From positions 1 to 64,000 of the forward strand of contig DASRES010000015.1 in the NCBI GenBank assembly GCA_035651955.1: a stretch of DNA of 64,000 nt, read 5' to 3'. A model generated the notes under the pieces. The model was given only the letters and a program-made list of their open reading frames with translations, searched no databases and was not told the origin of the DNA. This stretch comes from Acidimicrobiia bacterium. Lineage in GTDB: Bacteria > Actinomycetota > Acidimicrobiia > IMCC26256 > JAMXLJ01. Within the stretch, counting starts at the first letter, position 1, and each line of letters starts with the position of its first letter. Positions 24,699 through 33,332 of the stretch are shown here, piece after piece. The position numbers were made by a program, and so were the translations under genes.

Positions 24699-25721
24699 GT
24701 GGACCACTCGTCGCCGCGCCTCGCCCGTCTCCGCTCCCAGCGCCTGACCGGGCCGCCGGCGCGCACGCCCGAGGAGGTCGTGACGAGGCTCCTCGCGGTC
24801 CAGGCCCAGGACCCGCGTGGCGCGCGCCTCGCGATCCGGGCCCGGTCGACGGGTCTGCGCGCGGCCGACGTCGACGACGCGCTCACCCGGCGGCGCTCAC
24901 TCGTCGTCACGTGGCTCAACCGCGGCACGCTGCATCTCGTCGCGTCCGAGGACTACTGGTGGCTCCATCCGCTGACCACGCCACAGCTCGCGACCGAGAG
25001 CCGTCGCCGGCTCGGCGTGGAGGGTGTGAGCCGCGCGCAGGCGGACCGCGGTGTCGGCGTCGTCATGGACGCTGTCGCATGCGACGGTCCGCAGACGCGT
25101 GCGCAGCTGCGCGCCCGGCTCGACGACGCGGGCGTGCCGACGGCGCGCCAAGCGCTCGTCCACGTCCTGCTCGCGGCGTCGCTGCGCGCCGATCTCGTGC
25201 GCGGCCCGTTGGTCGACGGCGAGCACGCGTTCGTCAGCGCGCGCGACTGGCTCGGACCGGCGCCCGGCCCAACGTCACGACACGCCGCGCTCGCGCGCCT
25301 CGGCCGTCGGTACCTCGTCGCTCACGCGCCCGCCGACGCGCGGGATCTCGCGAAGTGGGCCGGGATCACGTTGACCGACGCGCGTCTCGCGCTCCAGCAG
25401 GCCGCCGCCGCGCCGTCACGTGCGACGCGCGTCCCGCGTCCGCGTCTCCTCGGCCCGTACGACCCGTTGCTCCTCGGGTGGGCATCGCGTGCCGAGTTCG
25501 TCGGGGAGCACCGTCTCGTGACGGTCAACGGCCTGTTCCGCCCGTTCGCACTCGTCGACGGGCGAGCCGTCGCGACGTGGGGTCTCACGCGCGACGCGCT
25601 GACGGTCCACCTGCTCGAGCCCGTTGCCGCCGACGCGATCGACGCGTTGCGACGAGACGCGCGGGACGTCCTCCGCTACCTGGACCTCCCACGCGACACG
25701 CCGATCACCTTCGAGGGATGA
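24699..25721 (+). CDS. Winged-helix DNA-binding domain protein (AlkZ/DUF1006-like)
   Basis: Protein of 340 residues of the winged-helix family related to YcaQ/AlkZ DNA glycosylases. Typical elements are LRSQRLTGPPARTPEEVV, LLAVQAQDPRGARLAIRAR, SLVVTWLNRGTLHLVASEDY and LLGPYDPLLLGWASR. The Q-x-Q catalytic pattern of AlkZ is seen only as VQAQD, so glycosylase activity is possible but not certain. The start is GTG 24699, aligned with the family; ATG 24657 in frame would start in the palindromic operator. It is divergent from ArsR and converges with TetR at a 1-bp gap. Confidence 0.8.
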   Translation: MDHSSPRLARLRSQRLTGPPARTPEEVVTRLLAVQAQDPRGARLAIRARSTGLRAADVDDALTRRRSLVVTWLNRGTLHLVASEDYWWLHPLTTPQLATESRRRLGVEGVSRAQADRGVGVVMDAVACDGPQTRAQLRARLDDAGVPTARQALVHVLLAASLRADLVRGPLVDGEHAFVSARDWLGPAPGPTSRHAALARLGRRYLVAHAPADARDLAKWAGITLTDARLALQQAAAAPSRATRVPRPRLLGPYDPLLLGWASRAEFVGEHRLVTVNGLFRPFALVDGRAVATWGLTRDALTVHLLEPVAADAIDALRRDARDVLRYLDLPRDTPITFEG

Positions 25722-25722
25722 C

Positions 25723-26385
25723 TCAGCCCTCGAGCAGCTTCGCGACGAGCGTGGCGAGCGTGTCGTCGAACACGGCGTCGACGTCGACCGGCTTGCGGAG
25801 CTCCTCGACGAGGCCGCGGTCGAGCGCCGGGTCGTCGACCGACTGCCAGAGCTCCTCGGACCGCCGCTTGACCGGCAGGACGGGCGCCATCGACGGCTCG
25901 AGCACGATGAACCCGCCGACGACGTACAGGATCGAACGCGTCGCGCGCGCGGCGCGCTTCCCGCGCAGCCCGGCGGCGGTCACCTCGCGTGCGAGCGCGA
26001 TCTGCAACGGCAGCGCGAGGACGGGTGTGAGCCCGCGCTCGTAGGCGACCGCCGTGAGGTTCGGGTGGCCGCGCGCCATGTCGCGGATCTGGTGCGCGAC
26101 CGAGAGGATGCGCGCGGCGGGCGTCCGGCCGCGGATCGCGACGGTGACGAGCCGGCCGCTGTAGCGCTCGACGATCGCGTCGAGCAGCTGCTCGCGTCCG
26201 CCGACGTGCCAGTAGATGCTCGTCGGCTGCACACCGAGCTGCGCGGCGAGCTTGCGCATCGAGAGCTGGTCGACGCCGTCGCGCTCGACGATCGCCAGCG
26301 CTTCGTCGACGATGCGTTCCTTCGTGACGCCCGCCCGGCGGCGTGACGCGCGCACGTCGACGCCCGCGTCGGGGCGAGTGGTCAT
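25723..26385 (-). CDS. TetR family transcriptional regulator
   Basis: TetR repressor of 220 residues. TKERIVDEALAIVERDGVDQ and LSMRKLAAQLGVQPTSIYWH form the N-terminal helix-turn-helix. The C-terminal ligand domain (TRSILYVVGGFIVLEPSMAP) resembles TetR class C members. ATG 26385 is chosen because the upstream extension would overlap the acetoacetate decarboxylase-like promoter. It is divergent from that gene, and an inverted repeat in the gap (26396-26419) is a natural operator. The ligand is unknown. Confidence 0.88.
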   Translation of the reverse strand: MTTRPDAGVDVRASRRRAGVTKERIVDEALAIVERDGVDQLSMRKLAAQLGVQPTSIYWHVGGREQLLDAIVERYSGRLVTVAIRGRTPAARILSVAHQIRDMARGHPNLTAVAYERGLTPVLALPLQIALAREVTAAGLRGKRAARATRSILYVVGGFIVLEPSMAPVLPVKRRSEELWQSVDDPALDRGLVEELRKPVDVDAVFDDTLATLVAKLLEG

Positions 26386-26395
26386 CGGCTCATCT

Positions 26396-26419
26396 TTACA
26401 CGACGCACCCGGTATGTAA
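26396..26419. promoter_or_regulatory. Candidate TetR operator
   Basis: Inverted half-sites TTACA (26396-26400) and TGTAA (26415-26419) are separated by 14 bp in the 67-bp gap between tetR and the divergent acetoacetate decarboxylase-like gene. The AT-rich half-sites stand out in the GC-rich background. Binding by the adjacent TetR is inference. Confidence 0.4.
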
Positions 26420-26452
26420 CGCTGTTCCACAGACCCGACCGGGAGGACCTCC

Positions 26453-27235
26453 ATGGCGCAGATCCGTTACGGCGCTCGCACCGCGGACGAACGTCGCAGC
26501 AGGGAGCACGAGGCGACGTCCGCGCAGATCTGGTCGGAGGCGATCACCGCGGTCTACGAGACCGACCCGGACCTGATCGCCGCGATCCTCCCGAAGCCGC
26601 TCGCACCGGGGCCCGAGCCGCTCGTGCGGATCACGATCACGACGGTGCAGATGCCGGTCGGACCCGCGTTCGGCGCCGGCTGGATCGGCGTGCAGGCCCG
26701 ACACGCCGAAGTGCTCGGCGAGTACCCCGTGTTCATGCCGATGACGACGGAGCAGTCGGTCGTCGGCGGGCGCGACACGTACGGCGAACCGAAGAAGATC
26801 GGCGACGTGCGCGCGACGCGCGACGGCGACCGGGTCGAGGGCTCGATCGCGCGCATGGGCTTCACGATCTGCGAGGTCCGCGGCCGCATCAGCGAGACGC
26901 GTGAGCCGTACGAGAAGCGCAAGACCGACTTCTGGTTCAAGGTGTCGCCGTCGGCCGAGCGCCCGGGCGAGCTCGACCAGGACCCGTTGCTCGTGTACGG
27001 CGAGAAGACCGAGACGGCGCGCGTCCACCAGGGGATCGACGGCGACCTCATCCTGAAGGACTCGCCGCTCGACCCCGTCGCCGACCTCGTCGTGCGGCGC
27101 GTCGTGGACCTCAACTGGACGGAGCGGGCGAGCACGCAGGTCGGCCGGATCATCGGTCCGGTCCCGCGCTCCGATCTCGAGCCGTTCCTGCACCAGCGCT
27201 ACGACGACCTGTCCGTGCTCGGCTCACGCGACTGA
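26453..27235 (+). CDS. Acetoacetate decarboxylase family protein
   Basis: Protein of 260 residues with the ADC fold. The Schiff-base lysine region is visible as GGRDTYGEPKKIGDV (about residues 103-117), where the first or second Lys of PKK is the catalytic position, and EYPVFMPMTTEQSVVGG precedes it as in the family. An acidic Glu sits two positions before PKK (YGEPKK) where family members often have Gly-Phe. ATG 26453 follows GGGAGGACC. It is next to a divergent TetR and 21 bp upstream of a metal-dependent hydrolase with which it is probably co-transcribed. A decarboxylase or aldolase-type reaction on a beta-keto acid is likely. Confidence 0.83.
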   Translation: MAQIRYGARTADERRSREHEATSAQIWSEAITAVYETDPDLIAAILPKPLAPGPEPLVRITITTVQMPVGPAFGAGWIGVQARHAEVLGEYPVFMPMTTEQSVVGGRDTYGEPKKIGDVRATRDGDRVEGSIARMGFTICEVRGRISETREPYEKRKTDFWFKVSPSAERPGELDQDPLLVYGEKTETARVHQGIDGDLILKDSPLDPVADLVVRRVVDLNWTERASTQVGRIIGPVPRSDLEPFLHQRYDDLSVLGSRD

Positions 27236-27256
27236 GCGACCGAAGGACTGCGAGCC

Positions 27257-28510
27257 ATGAGCGATCGCTACACGATCATCTCGTCCGACTGCCACGCCGG
27301 CCTGTCGTGCGAGAACTACCGGCCCTACCTTGAGTCGAGGTACCACGCCGCCTTCGACGAGTTCCTCGCCGAGCGCAACGCGCGTCGCGAAGAGGCGATG
27401 CGCATGAACTACGACTACATCATGGGCTGGGAGACCGAGCACGAGGAGGGTCTCCGCGGCGCGTTCGACGCGCAGCAGCGCGACAAGGAGCTCGACGCCG
27501 ACGGCGTGTCCGCCGAGGTGATCTTCGCGGACGCCGACGCGATCACCGGGATGGCGTCGCCGCCGTTCGGCGCCGGGTTGTCGGCCGGGACGATCGAGGA
27601 CCCCGAGCTCGCCTTCGCGGGTGCGCGCGCACACAACCGGTTCCTCGAGGAGCTGTGCAGCCACTCGCCGGAACGTCGCGGCGGTGTCGCGCTCGTTCCC
27701 GTCACCCACGACATCGAGCGCGGCGTTCAGGAGGTCCAGCGGCTCGCGGGGACACCGGGCATCCGCGGCGTGATGATCCCGACGATGTGGCACGACCGGC
27801 TGCCGTACAACCACGCCGCGTACGACCCGTTCTGGGCCGCGTGCCAGGAGGCCGGCTTCGTCGTCCACACGCACTCGGGCGAGGCGCCGCAGGAGGAGTA
27901 CAACGACCACATCGGCATCTATCTGGCCGAGGTCGTCTGGTGGGCCATCCGCCCGCTGTGGCACCTGCTCTTCTCGGGCGTGTTCGAGCGCTACCCCGAT
28001 CTCAGGTTCACGGTCACCGAGGCGGCCGCGTACTGGGCGCCCGACTACATGTGGAAGTGGGACTTCTACTTCGGCGGTGGCCACACGACGAAGAAGATGC
28101 TCGCCATGATGAAGGGCATCGTGTCGAAGCTCCCGTCGGACTACTTCGGCACCAACATCTTCATCGGCGCGTCGACGATGTCGAAGGAGGAGATCCGCCG
28201 GCGGCACGTCATCGGCACCGACGTCGCGATGTGGGGCACGGACTACCCGCACCCCGAGGGCACCTGGCCGAACACCGTCGCGCGGCTGCGCAGCGACTTC
28301 GGCGACGTCCCCGTCGACGACGCGCGCGCCATGCTCGGCCTGACCGCCGCGCGCTGCTACGGCTTCGACCTCGACGCGCTCGCGCCGATCGCGCAGCGCA
28401 TCGGCCCGACGCCCGAGGACTTCGGCCAGGACCCGACAGTGCGCACGGACCCCGAGGAGGTCCGCAAGGCGCGCTGGTGGAAGGCGGAGTACGGCCTCAC
28501 GTCGCCGTAA
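27257..28510 (+). CDS. Amidohydrolase 2 (ACMSD-like) metal-dependent hydrolase, paralogue A
   Basis: TIM-barrel amidohydrolase of 417 residues. The metal-binding start is ISSDCHAG (Asp11, His13), followed by VVHTHSGEA, the SGVFERYPDLRFTVTEAA strand and the final MWGTDYPHPEG with the catalytic Asp. This DxH variant of the usual HxH is common in actinobacterial members of the family related to aminocarboxymuconate-semialdehyde decarboxylase. Substrates could be ring-cleavage products or amides. ATG 27257 lies 21 bp after the ADC-like gene. Two further close relatives lie at 28573-29790 and 41936-43135. Confidence 0.88.
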   Translation: MSDRYTIISSDCHAGLSCENYRPYLESRYHAAFDEFLAERNARREEAMRMNYDYIMGWETEHEEGLRGAFDAQQRDKELDADGVSAEVIFADADAITGMASPPFGAGLSAGTIEDPELAFAGARAHNRFLEELCSHSPERRGGVALVPVTHDIERGVQEVQRLAGTPGIRGVMIPTMWHDRLPYNHAAYDPFWAACQEAGFVVHTHSGEAPQEEYNDHIGIYLAEVVWWAIRPLWHLLFSGVFERYPDLRFTVTEAAAYWAPDYMWKWDFYFGGGHTTKKMLAMMKGIVSKLPSDYFGTNIFIGASTMSKEEIRRRHVIGTDVAMWGTDYPHPEGTWPNTVARLRSDFGDVPVDDARAMLGLTAARCYGFDLDALAPIAQRIGPTPEDFGQDPTVRTDPEEVRKARWWKAEYGLTSP

Positions 28511-28520
28511 CTGACGCGAG

Positions 28521-28561
28521 ATGCGGCACTCACGTACGCAATGCGTCTGTCAGTGCCGCGT
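28521..28561. repeat. Palindromic intergenic repeat, copy 2 (imperfect)
   Basis: Arms 28521-28539 and 28543-28561 around a 3-nt loop. The outer core ATGCGGCACT is intact on the left; the right arm carries several mismatches (CTGTCAGTGCCGCGT), so this copy appears partly decayed. It fills the gap between two convergent hydrolase genes, 10 bp and 11 bp from their stops, in the position of a bidirectional terminator. Confidence 0.75.
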
Positions 28562-28572
28562 CTTCGCGAGGG

Positions 28573-29790
28573 TCACCAGGAGCGGACGATCGGGTTGTCG
28601 TCGAAGGCACCGCACGTCGAGTCCGCGGGCCACTGCTGCAACGGCTTGTGCACGTCGTCCACCCGCGGCCCGTACTGCTCCGCGAGCGGTGTCAGCAGCG
28701 ACAGGTCGAAGTGGTACACGTCGGCCGCGTTGAGGCCGAACATCTGACGGCACTCCTCGACCGGCACGTTCGCGAACGACACCTGCAACGCCTCGAGCGT
28801 GTGCGGCACCGACCCCTCGTTGTGCGGGTAGTCCGCGCCCCACATGATGCGGTCGATGCCGATGAGATGGCGCACGTCGCACTCCGCGGGACGCAGGAAG
28901 CTGGCCCCGATCCAGCAGTTGCGCGCGAAGTACTCGCTCGGCGTCATCGACATCTTCGCGACGGCCTCGCCGCCGAAGAGGTGCTCGGGATGGTCCTCCT
29001 TCGCCATGCGCCCGTAGAACCAGTCGAGGCTCGCGAGCCCCCCCGGCACCCACCCCGTCCCCTGCTCGGTGAGCACGAAGCGCAGGCGCGGGTGCCGCTC
29101 GAACACTCCGGCGAAGATCAGCGCCCAGAGCGCGCGGTGCCCGTAGATCGGCAGCTCGATCAGGAGGATGGCGCGTGACGCGGCGTCCATCCCGAACGGC
29201 GGGATGCCGCCGCCGGCGTGGTGGTTCATGGTGACGTCGAGCTCTTCGCACGTCTGCCACAGCGGCTCGTAGACGTCGGACCAGAGCGGCTCGATGTCGG
29301 GATGACCCGGCGGCACGCCCGGCAGCATGATCCCGCCCGTGAGGCCGTGCTCCGCGGCCCAGCGCGTCTCGGCGACCGCGTCGTCCACCTCGTGGATCAG
29401 GATCTGCGCGATGCCCGCGCGGCGTCCGGGTGCTTCCGCGCAGAAGTCGGCGAGCCAGCGGTTGTGCGCCTGGATGCCGGCCCACCGCCGCTCGTACTCC
29501 GCGCGCGTCGGCAGCGGCGCGAGGAGGTTCCCGGACGGGAAGAACGGCGGGATCGTGTTCGGGAACAGGACCTCGGCGACGACGCCGTCACCGTCGAGCT
29601 CGCGCAGGCGCCGCTCGGTGTCCCAGTTCCGGTTCGCGTCCGGGTCGACGAGATCGCCCCAGGGGTTGACGTACGACGCCGCCCACGCGTCGAACTCGTC
29701 GTGCCAGCGCGACGCCAGGTACGGCTTGTAGTCGAGCAGGTCTGCGCCGGCGTGCCCGTCGGCGGAGATCACGAGATACCGGTCGGACAT
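28573..29790 (-). CDS. Amidohydrolase 2 (ACMSD-like) metal-dependent hydrolase, paralogue B
   Basis: Second TIM-barrel hydrolase of this type, 405 residues, beginning MSDRYLVISADGHAG like paralogue A. Metal-site segments are SADGHAG, TMNHHAGGGIPPFG, SGVFERHPRLRFVLTEQG (shifted here to FAGVFERHP) and MWGADYPHNEG. ATG 29790 matches the start of the paralogue; an upstream ATG at 29796 is possible. It is more similar to paralogue C (41936-43135), sharing the FPNTIPPFFPSG and RPSEYFARNCW-type segments. A 13-bp palindrome lies 17 bp upstream. It converges on paralogue A across the repeat at 28521-28561. Confidence 0.87.
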   Translation of the reverse strand: MSDRYLVISADGHAGADLLDYKPYLASRWHDEFDAWAASYVNPWGDLVDPDANRNWDTERRLRELDGDGVVAEVLFPNTIPPFFPSGNLLAPLPTRAEYERRWAGIQAHNRWLADFCAEAPGRRAGIAQILIHEVDDAVAETRWAAEHGLTGGIMLPGVPPGHPDIEPLWSDVYEPLWQTCEELDVTMNHHAGGGIPPFGMDAASRAILLIELPIYGHRALWALIFAGVFERHPRLRFVLTEQGTGWVPGGLASLDWFYGRMAKEDHPEHLFGGEAVAKMSMTPSEYFARNCWIGASFLRPAECDVRHLIGIDRIMWGADYPHNEGSVPHTLEALQVSFANVPVEECRQMFGLNAADVYHFDLSLLTPLAEQYGPRVDDVHKPLQQWPADSTCGAFDDNPIVRSW

Positions 29791-29806
29791 GCCCATGCGC
29801 GGACTC

Positions 29807-29819
29807 TAACACGGTGTTA
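29807..29819. promoter_or_regulatory. 13-bp palindrome upstream of hydrolase paralogue B
   Basis: TAACAC-G-GTGTTA is a perfect inverted repeat 17 bp before the start codon. It is of the kind bound by TetR-family repressors of lipid and xenobiotic metabolism. The TetR at 25723-26385 is the nearest candidate but has its own distinct half-sites. Confidence 0.45.
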
Positions 29820-29876
29820 CAGAGAGTGCGGACGAAGATCGTGGGCCGCTCGGGGCACGCGCGCGACCGGGGCGGG

Positions 29877-30701
29877 TCAGCGCACCCGGGCGACGAGATA
29901 GCCGATGAGCAACGACTCGACGCACAGGATCGCGAGCAGCGCGGCGATTCCCGGGAGCAGGACGGCCGCGGCCGCGATGATCGCACTGCGCGCGCAGATG
30001 CTCGCGACGAGCATGCGGTTCTCGAGGACGGTCCGTCCTCGCGGCGCGGCGGACTGGTCGTGCGCCTCGCTGTCGGTGTGGCCACCCGCTCCGGACACCT
30101 CGATCTCGACGTCGCCGTCGCCGGTGCGGGGCGCGTCGCCGTCAGCGTGCTCGGTGCCCGGATCGGCACCGGCGCGGTCGTCGTCCGTGTCGCCGATCAG
30201 ACCGGAGACGTCTTCGGGCGGGAAGTCGTCGAGCAGCTCGCTGCGCCGCCGGTAGACGCGGATGCCCGCCTCCTCGCAGGCCAACGCGAGTCGCCGGTTG
30301 CGCGTCACGATCGCGACGATCTCGGCATGCTGCGCGCGGAAGCCGCGGTCGCCCATCAGCACGACGCCCGACGCCTGGATCACGCCGAACACGCGCGCGG
30401 TGAGGATGCCGGTGTCGTCGGGCTCGTACCACGCGTAGATGCCGCACGTGCACCCGGCCGACGGCGCGGGGTGGTCGAAGCCGATCGGGGGCTCCGGCAC
30501 TCCCGCGGGCAGCGTGCAGCGCGCGCTCAACGTCGTGCCCCAGACCACGTGACGTTGGGTGACGGCGGCGAGCGGGAGCGCGCCGTCGGGGATGTGCGCC
30601 CACCGCGTCAGTGGCCGCCACGTGCGATAGCCCCGGAGCGTTCCGGCGACGAGCGGACGCCCGGCGTCACCGCCACCGCAGTGATCCGAGATCCGGCTCA
30701 T
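29877..30701 (-). CDS. Membrane-anchored protein with a CxCGIYA domain, unknown function
   Basis: Protein of 274 residues. The N-terminal 150 residues form a globular part with GYRTWRPL, several His and Cys, and a CTCGIYAW motif preceded by HPAPSAGC, reminiscent of a conserved actinobacterial and phage domain of unknown function. A long acidic, low-complexity linker follows (about 165-215). The C-terminus has two hydrophobic helices (SIICAR-distal, AAAAVLLPGIAALLAILC), so it is probably anchored by its tail. ATG 30701 lies 6 bp after the stop of a small Pro-rich gene, giving a likely two-gene operon. Confidence 0.6.
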   Translation of the reverse strand: MSRISDHCGGGDAGRPLVAGTLRGYRTWRPLTRWAHIPDGALPLAAVTQRHVVWGTTLSARCTLPAGVPEPPIGFDHPAPSAGCTCGIYAWYEPDDTGILTARVFGVIQASGVVLMGDRGFRAQHAEIVAIVTRNRRLALACEEAGIRVYRRRSELLDDFPPEDVSGLIGDTDDDRAGADPGTEHADGDAPRTGDGDVEIEVSGAGGHTDSEAHDQSAAPRGRTVLENRMLVASICARSAIIAAAAVLLPGIAALLAILCVESLLIGYLVARVR

Positions 30702-30707
30702 GATCGT

Positions 30708-30896
30708 CTACGTCCCTGCGGGCACGGGGACCGGGATCGGCTTCTCCGGCTCGGGTGCGGGCTCACGGACGGGCTCGGGCCGCTGACCGGGCTGGGGCAG
30801 GGGTTCGAACTCGATCTCCCGGCGGATCGGACCGATCTGGCCGGCACGTGCCGGCTCCGGCCCTTGCCCGGCAGACCGCGAGAGGCAATTCGACAT
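30708..30896 (-). CDS. Small Pro/Glu-rich protein (62 residues)
   Basis: Short protein with a strong GAGAGGAGG ribosome site before ATG 30896. The N-terminus (MSNCLSRSAGQGPEPARAG) is followed by EIEFEPLPQPGQRPEPVREP and a tail of Pro-Glu/Val-Pro pairs. There is one Cys (residue 4), no signal peptide and no membrane helix, so it is probably disordered. It is directly upstream of the membrane-anchored CxCGIYA-domain gene and probably co-translated with it. The clear initiation site makes it a real gene. Function unknown; a linker, adaptor or peptide precursor are possibilities. Confidence 0.6.
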   Translation of the reverse strand: MSNCLSRSAGQGPEPARAGQIGPIRREIEFEPLPQPGQRPEPVREPAPEPEKPIPVPVPAGT

Positions 30897-31091
30897 CGGC
30901 GCCTCCTCTCGTTGCGTCGAGACCAGCGTGCCGCCCGCCGCCGATGACGACAACCCCTGTCTCGCTCGCGGTCTTGTTGTACCGCCCGCTGTGGCCGACG
31001 AACCCTGTACGGGCCCTGGTTCACACGGGATTGCGCGCGCCGTTCGCCCGTCGTGTTGACTGCTGCCCGCCGCGCCGCCCGAGGAGGTCCC

Positions 31092-32069
31092 ATGGCTGCG
31101 TCGATCGAGCTGTCGTGCGCGTTCCCGGCGGCAGTGCGCCACGTCGAGCACGCCGCGCTGGCGGAGTCGCTCGGGTACGAGCGGGTCTGGTTCTACGACT
31201 CGCCGGCGCTCTACGAGGACGTGTGGATGGTCCTCGCGCTCGCGGCGCGGCGCACGTCACGGGTGGGGCTCGGTCCCGCAGTGCTCGTCCCGGACCTGCG
31301 GCACGTGCTCGTGACCGCGTCCGCGATCGCGACGCTCGAGGAGCTCGCACCCGGTCGCGTCGAGGTCGCGATCGGGACCGGCTTCACCGGACGCATGGTG
31401 CTCGGTCAGAAGCCGCTGCCGTGGCGGTTCGTCGAGCGGTACGTCCGCGACCTGCGGTCGTTGCTGCACGGCGAGCAGGTCGAGGTGGACGGGAAGCTCG
31501 TGCAGATGATCCATCCCGACGGGTACGCGCCACCGCGCCCGATCCGGACGCCGCTGATCGTCGCGGCGTCGGGGCCGAAGGGCACCGCGATCGCGCGCGA
31601 CATCGGTGACGGGATCATGTGCGTCGGCGCGCCGCAACCGGGCTTCGAGCGCTGCGGGTTGCTGACGTTCGGCACGGTCCTGGACGAGGGCGAGGCGCTC
31701 GACGACGAGCGCGTCCTCGCGGCGGCCGGTCCCGCGGCGGCGGTCGTGTTCCACGGCATCTACGAGTCGGCGCCCGAGGCTGTCGACGGGATCCCGGGCG
31801 GCTCGACGTGGCGCGCGTCGGTGGAGAAGGTCCCCGCGGCCGCGCGTCACCTCGCGGTCCACGATCAGCATCTCGTCGCGCTCACCGCGCGCGACCGCGA
31901 GGCGCTCGACCCGTCGCTGATCCCGTCCTTCACGTGGACGGGCACCGCCGAGGAGATCCGCGCGCGCGCCGAGGCAGCCGCGGCGGGAGGCGCGACCGAG
32001 CTGCTGTACGCGCCGATGGGTCCCGACGTCGAGCGCGAGCTGCGCGCCTTCCGGGACGCGATCGCATGA
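31092..32069 (+). CDS. LLM-class flavin/F420-dependent oxidoreductase
   Basis: Luciferase-like oxidoreductase of 325 residues. Segments in order: LAESLGYERVWFYDSPALYE, VGLGPAVLVPDLRHVLVTAS, LEELAPGRVEVAIGTGFTG, PLIVAASGPKGTAIARDIGD and TWTGTAEEIRARAEAA. These match the F420-dependent methylene-tetrahydromethanopterin-reductase-like group. ATG 31092 follows GAGGAGG. Its stop overlaps the start of an enoyl-CoA hydratase as ATGA, so the two are coupled and probably act on the same CoA-linked or acidic substrate. Confidence 0.87.
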   Translation: MAASIELSCAFPAAVRHVEHAALAESLGYERVWFYDSPALYEDVWMVLALAARRTSRVGLGPAVLVPDLRHVLVTASAIATLEELAPGRVEVAIGTGFTGRMVLGQKPLPWRFVERYVRDLRSLLHGEQVEVDGKLVQMIHPDGYAPPRPIRTPLIVAASGPKGTAIARDIGDGIMCVGAPQPGFERCGLLTFGTVLDEGEALDDERVLAAAGPAAAVVFHGIYESAPEAVDGIPGGSTWRASVEKVPAAARHLAVHDQHLVALTARDREALDPSLIPSFTWTGTAEEIRARAEAAAAGGATELLYAPMGPDVERELRAFRDAIA

Positions 32070-32824
32070 CTGTGCAGGTCGCGGACGACGGGCGGGTCCG
32101 CACGATCACGTTCGACCGGCCGCGCGTGCTCAACGCGTTCGACACCGCGCTGTACCGCGCGACCGCGGACGCGCTCGACGCGGCGCGCGACGACGACCGC
32201 GTGCACGTCGTCGTGCTCACCGGTGCGGGACGCGCGTTCTCGGCCGGCCAGGACCTCGACGAGATGGCCAAGCTGGCGGCGGGGGAGGGCGGCACGTCGG
32301 GCTTTCCCGCGCTGCTCGACGCGCTCGGCCGCTTCGACAAGCCGCTGCTCGCCGCGGTGAACGGCGTCGCGGTCGGCGTGGGGTTCACGATGCTCGCGCA
32401 CTGCGACCTCGTGCTCGTCGCCGACGAGGCCCGGTTCCGGGCCCCGTTCGCACCGCTCGGCGTCGCGCCCGAGGCCGCGAGCAGCTACCTGTTCCCGCTC
32501 CGGATGGGCTGGCAGCGCGCCGCCGAGGTGCTGCTCACCGGCGACTGGATCGACGCGCACGCAGCGGTCGAGTCCGGCATCGCGCTCCGGGTCGTCCCGG
32601 CCGCGGACCTGCTCCCCGCGGCGCACACGCTCGCGGCTCGGATCGCGAGCGCGCCGCTCGGATCGCTCCGCGCGATCAAGCAGACGATGATCGCCGCGCA
32701 CGTTGACGCGATCGCCGCGGCTCGTCGCCGCGAGGACGTTGCCTTCGCGGAGCTGCTCTCGAGCACGGCGAGTCGCGCCGCGCTCGACGAGTTCAACGCG
32801 CGCGGCGCGGGGTCAAGCGGCTGA
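32066..32824 (+). CDS. Enoyl-CoA hydratase/isomerase family protein
   Basis: Crotonase-fold protein of 252 residues. RTITFDRPRVLNAFDTALY, VVLTGAGRAFSAGQDLDEMA and LLAAVNGVAVGVGFTMLAHCD carry the CoA-binding and oxyanion-hole residues. FRAPFAPLGVAPEAASSYLF corresponds to the third conserved block, with Glu in APEA at one catalytic position. The Asp in AGQDLDE is typical of isomerase-like members (PaaG/PaaB or enoyl-CoA isomerases). It is translationally coupled to the LLM enzyme upstream. Its end overlaps the convergent membrane-protein gene by 12 bp. Confidence 0.88.
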   Translation: MTVQVADDGRVRTITFDRPRVLNAFDTALYRATADALDAARDDDRVHVVVLTGAGRAFSAGQDLDEMAKLAAGEGGTSGFPALLDALGRFDKPLLAAVNGVAVGVGFTMLAHCDLVLVADEARFRAPFAPLGVAPEAASSYLFPLRMGWQRAAEVLLTGDWIDAHAAVESGIALRVVPAADLLPAAHTLAARIASAPLGSLRAIKQTMIAAHVDAIAAARRREDVAFAELLSSTASRAALDEFNARGAGSSG

Positions 32825-33298
32825 GAGGTCGTCGACGTCGGCGAAGAGCAGGAGCCACGCGACGTTCGCGCCGAGGAACACGAGCACGGTCTGCAGGATG
32901 GCCTCGATGCGCAGTGCGCGCATCGAGATGCCGAGGCCGCTCACGATCGACGGCGCGATCGCGATCAGCGCGATCAACGCGTAGAGCAGCGCGGCGGCGG
33001 CGTATGCGACCGTCCCCAGCGGGCCGGGTGCCGGACCGCGTACGGCACCGAGCACGAGCACGCCGCCGATCGCGACGACCGCGAACGAGGCGCGCCACAG
33101 CCCGGTGCTCGCAGGGTCGACGAGCGCGAGGAGGCTCATCAGACCGGGGAGCGCGAAGTGGAGCGAGACGCCGTACGCGCGCCGCCGGTGCATCGAGGAG
33201 TGGCGCCACTCGGCGTGCCGGGTCTGGACGACGATGATCCAGAGGCCGAGCAACGTGAAGCACACCGTGCCGAACGCGATGTAGAAGTCCTTCAGCAC
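32813..33298 (-). CDS. Four- to five-helix membrane protein, unknown
   Basis: Protein of 161 residues with four to five hydrophobic segments (YIAFGTVCFTLLGLWIIVVQ, LHFALPGLMSLLALV, ASFAVVAIGGVLVLGAV, AYAAAALLYALIALIAIAP and a last one near AILQTVLVFLGANVAWLLLF). A conserved-looking basic loop, RHAEWRHSSMHRRRA, follows helix 1. No family is recognised. It overlaps the convergent enoyl-CoA hydratase gene by 12 bp and lies 34 bp from the stop of the IclR gene upstream in the same direction. Confidence 0.6.
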   Translation of the reverse strand: MLKDFYIAFGTVCFTLLGLWIIVVQTRHAEWRHSSMHRRRAYGVSLHFALPGLMSLLALVDPASTGLWRASFAVVAIGGVLVLGAVRGPAPGPLGTVAYAAAALLYALIALIAIAPSIVSGLGISMRALRIEAILQTVLVFLGANVAWLLLFADVDDLSAA

Positions 33299-33332
33299 GG
33301 TCCCAGATGATGGTGCGTGGCGGGCGATCGCG

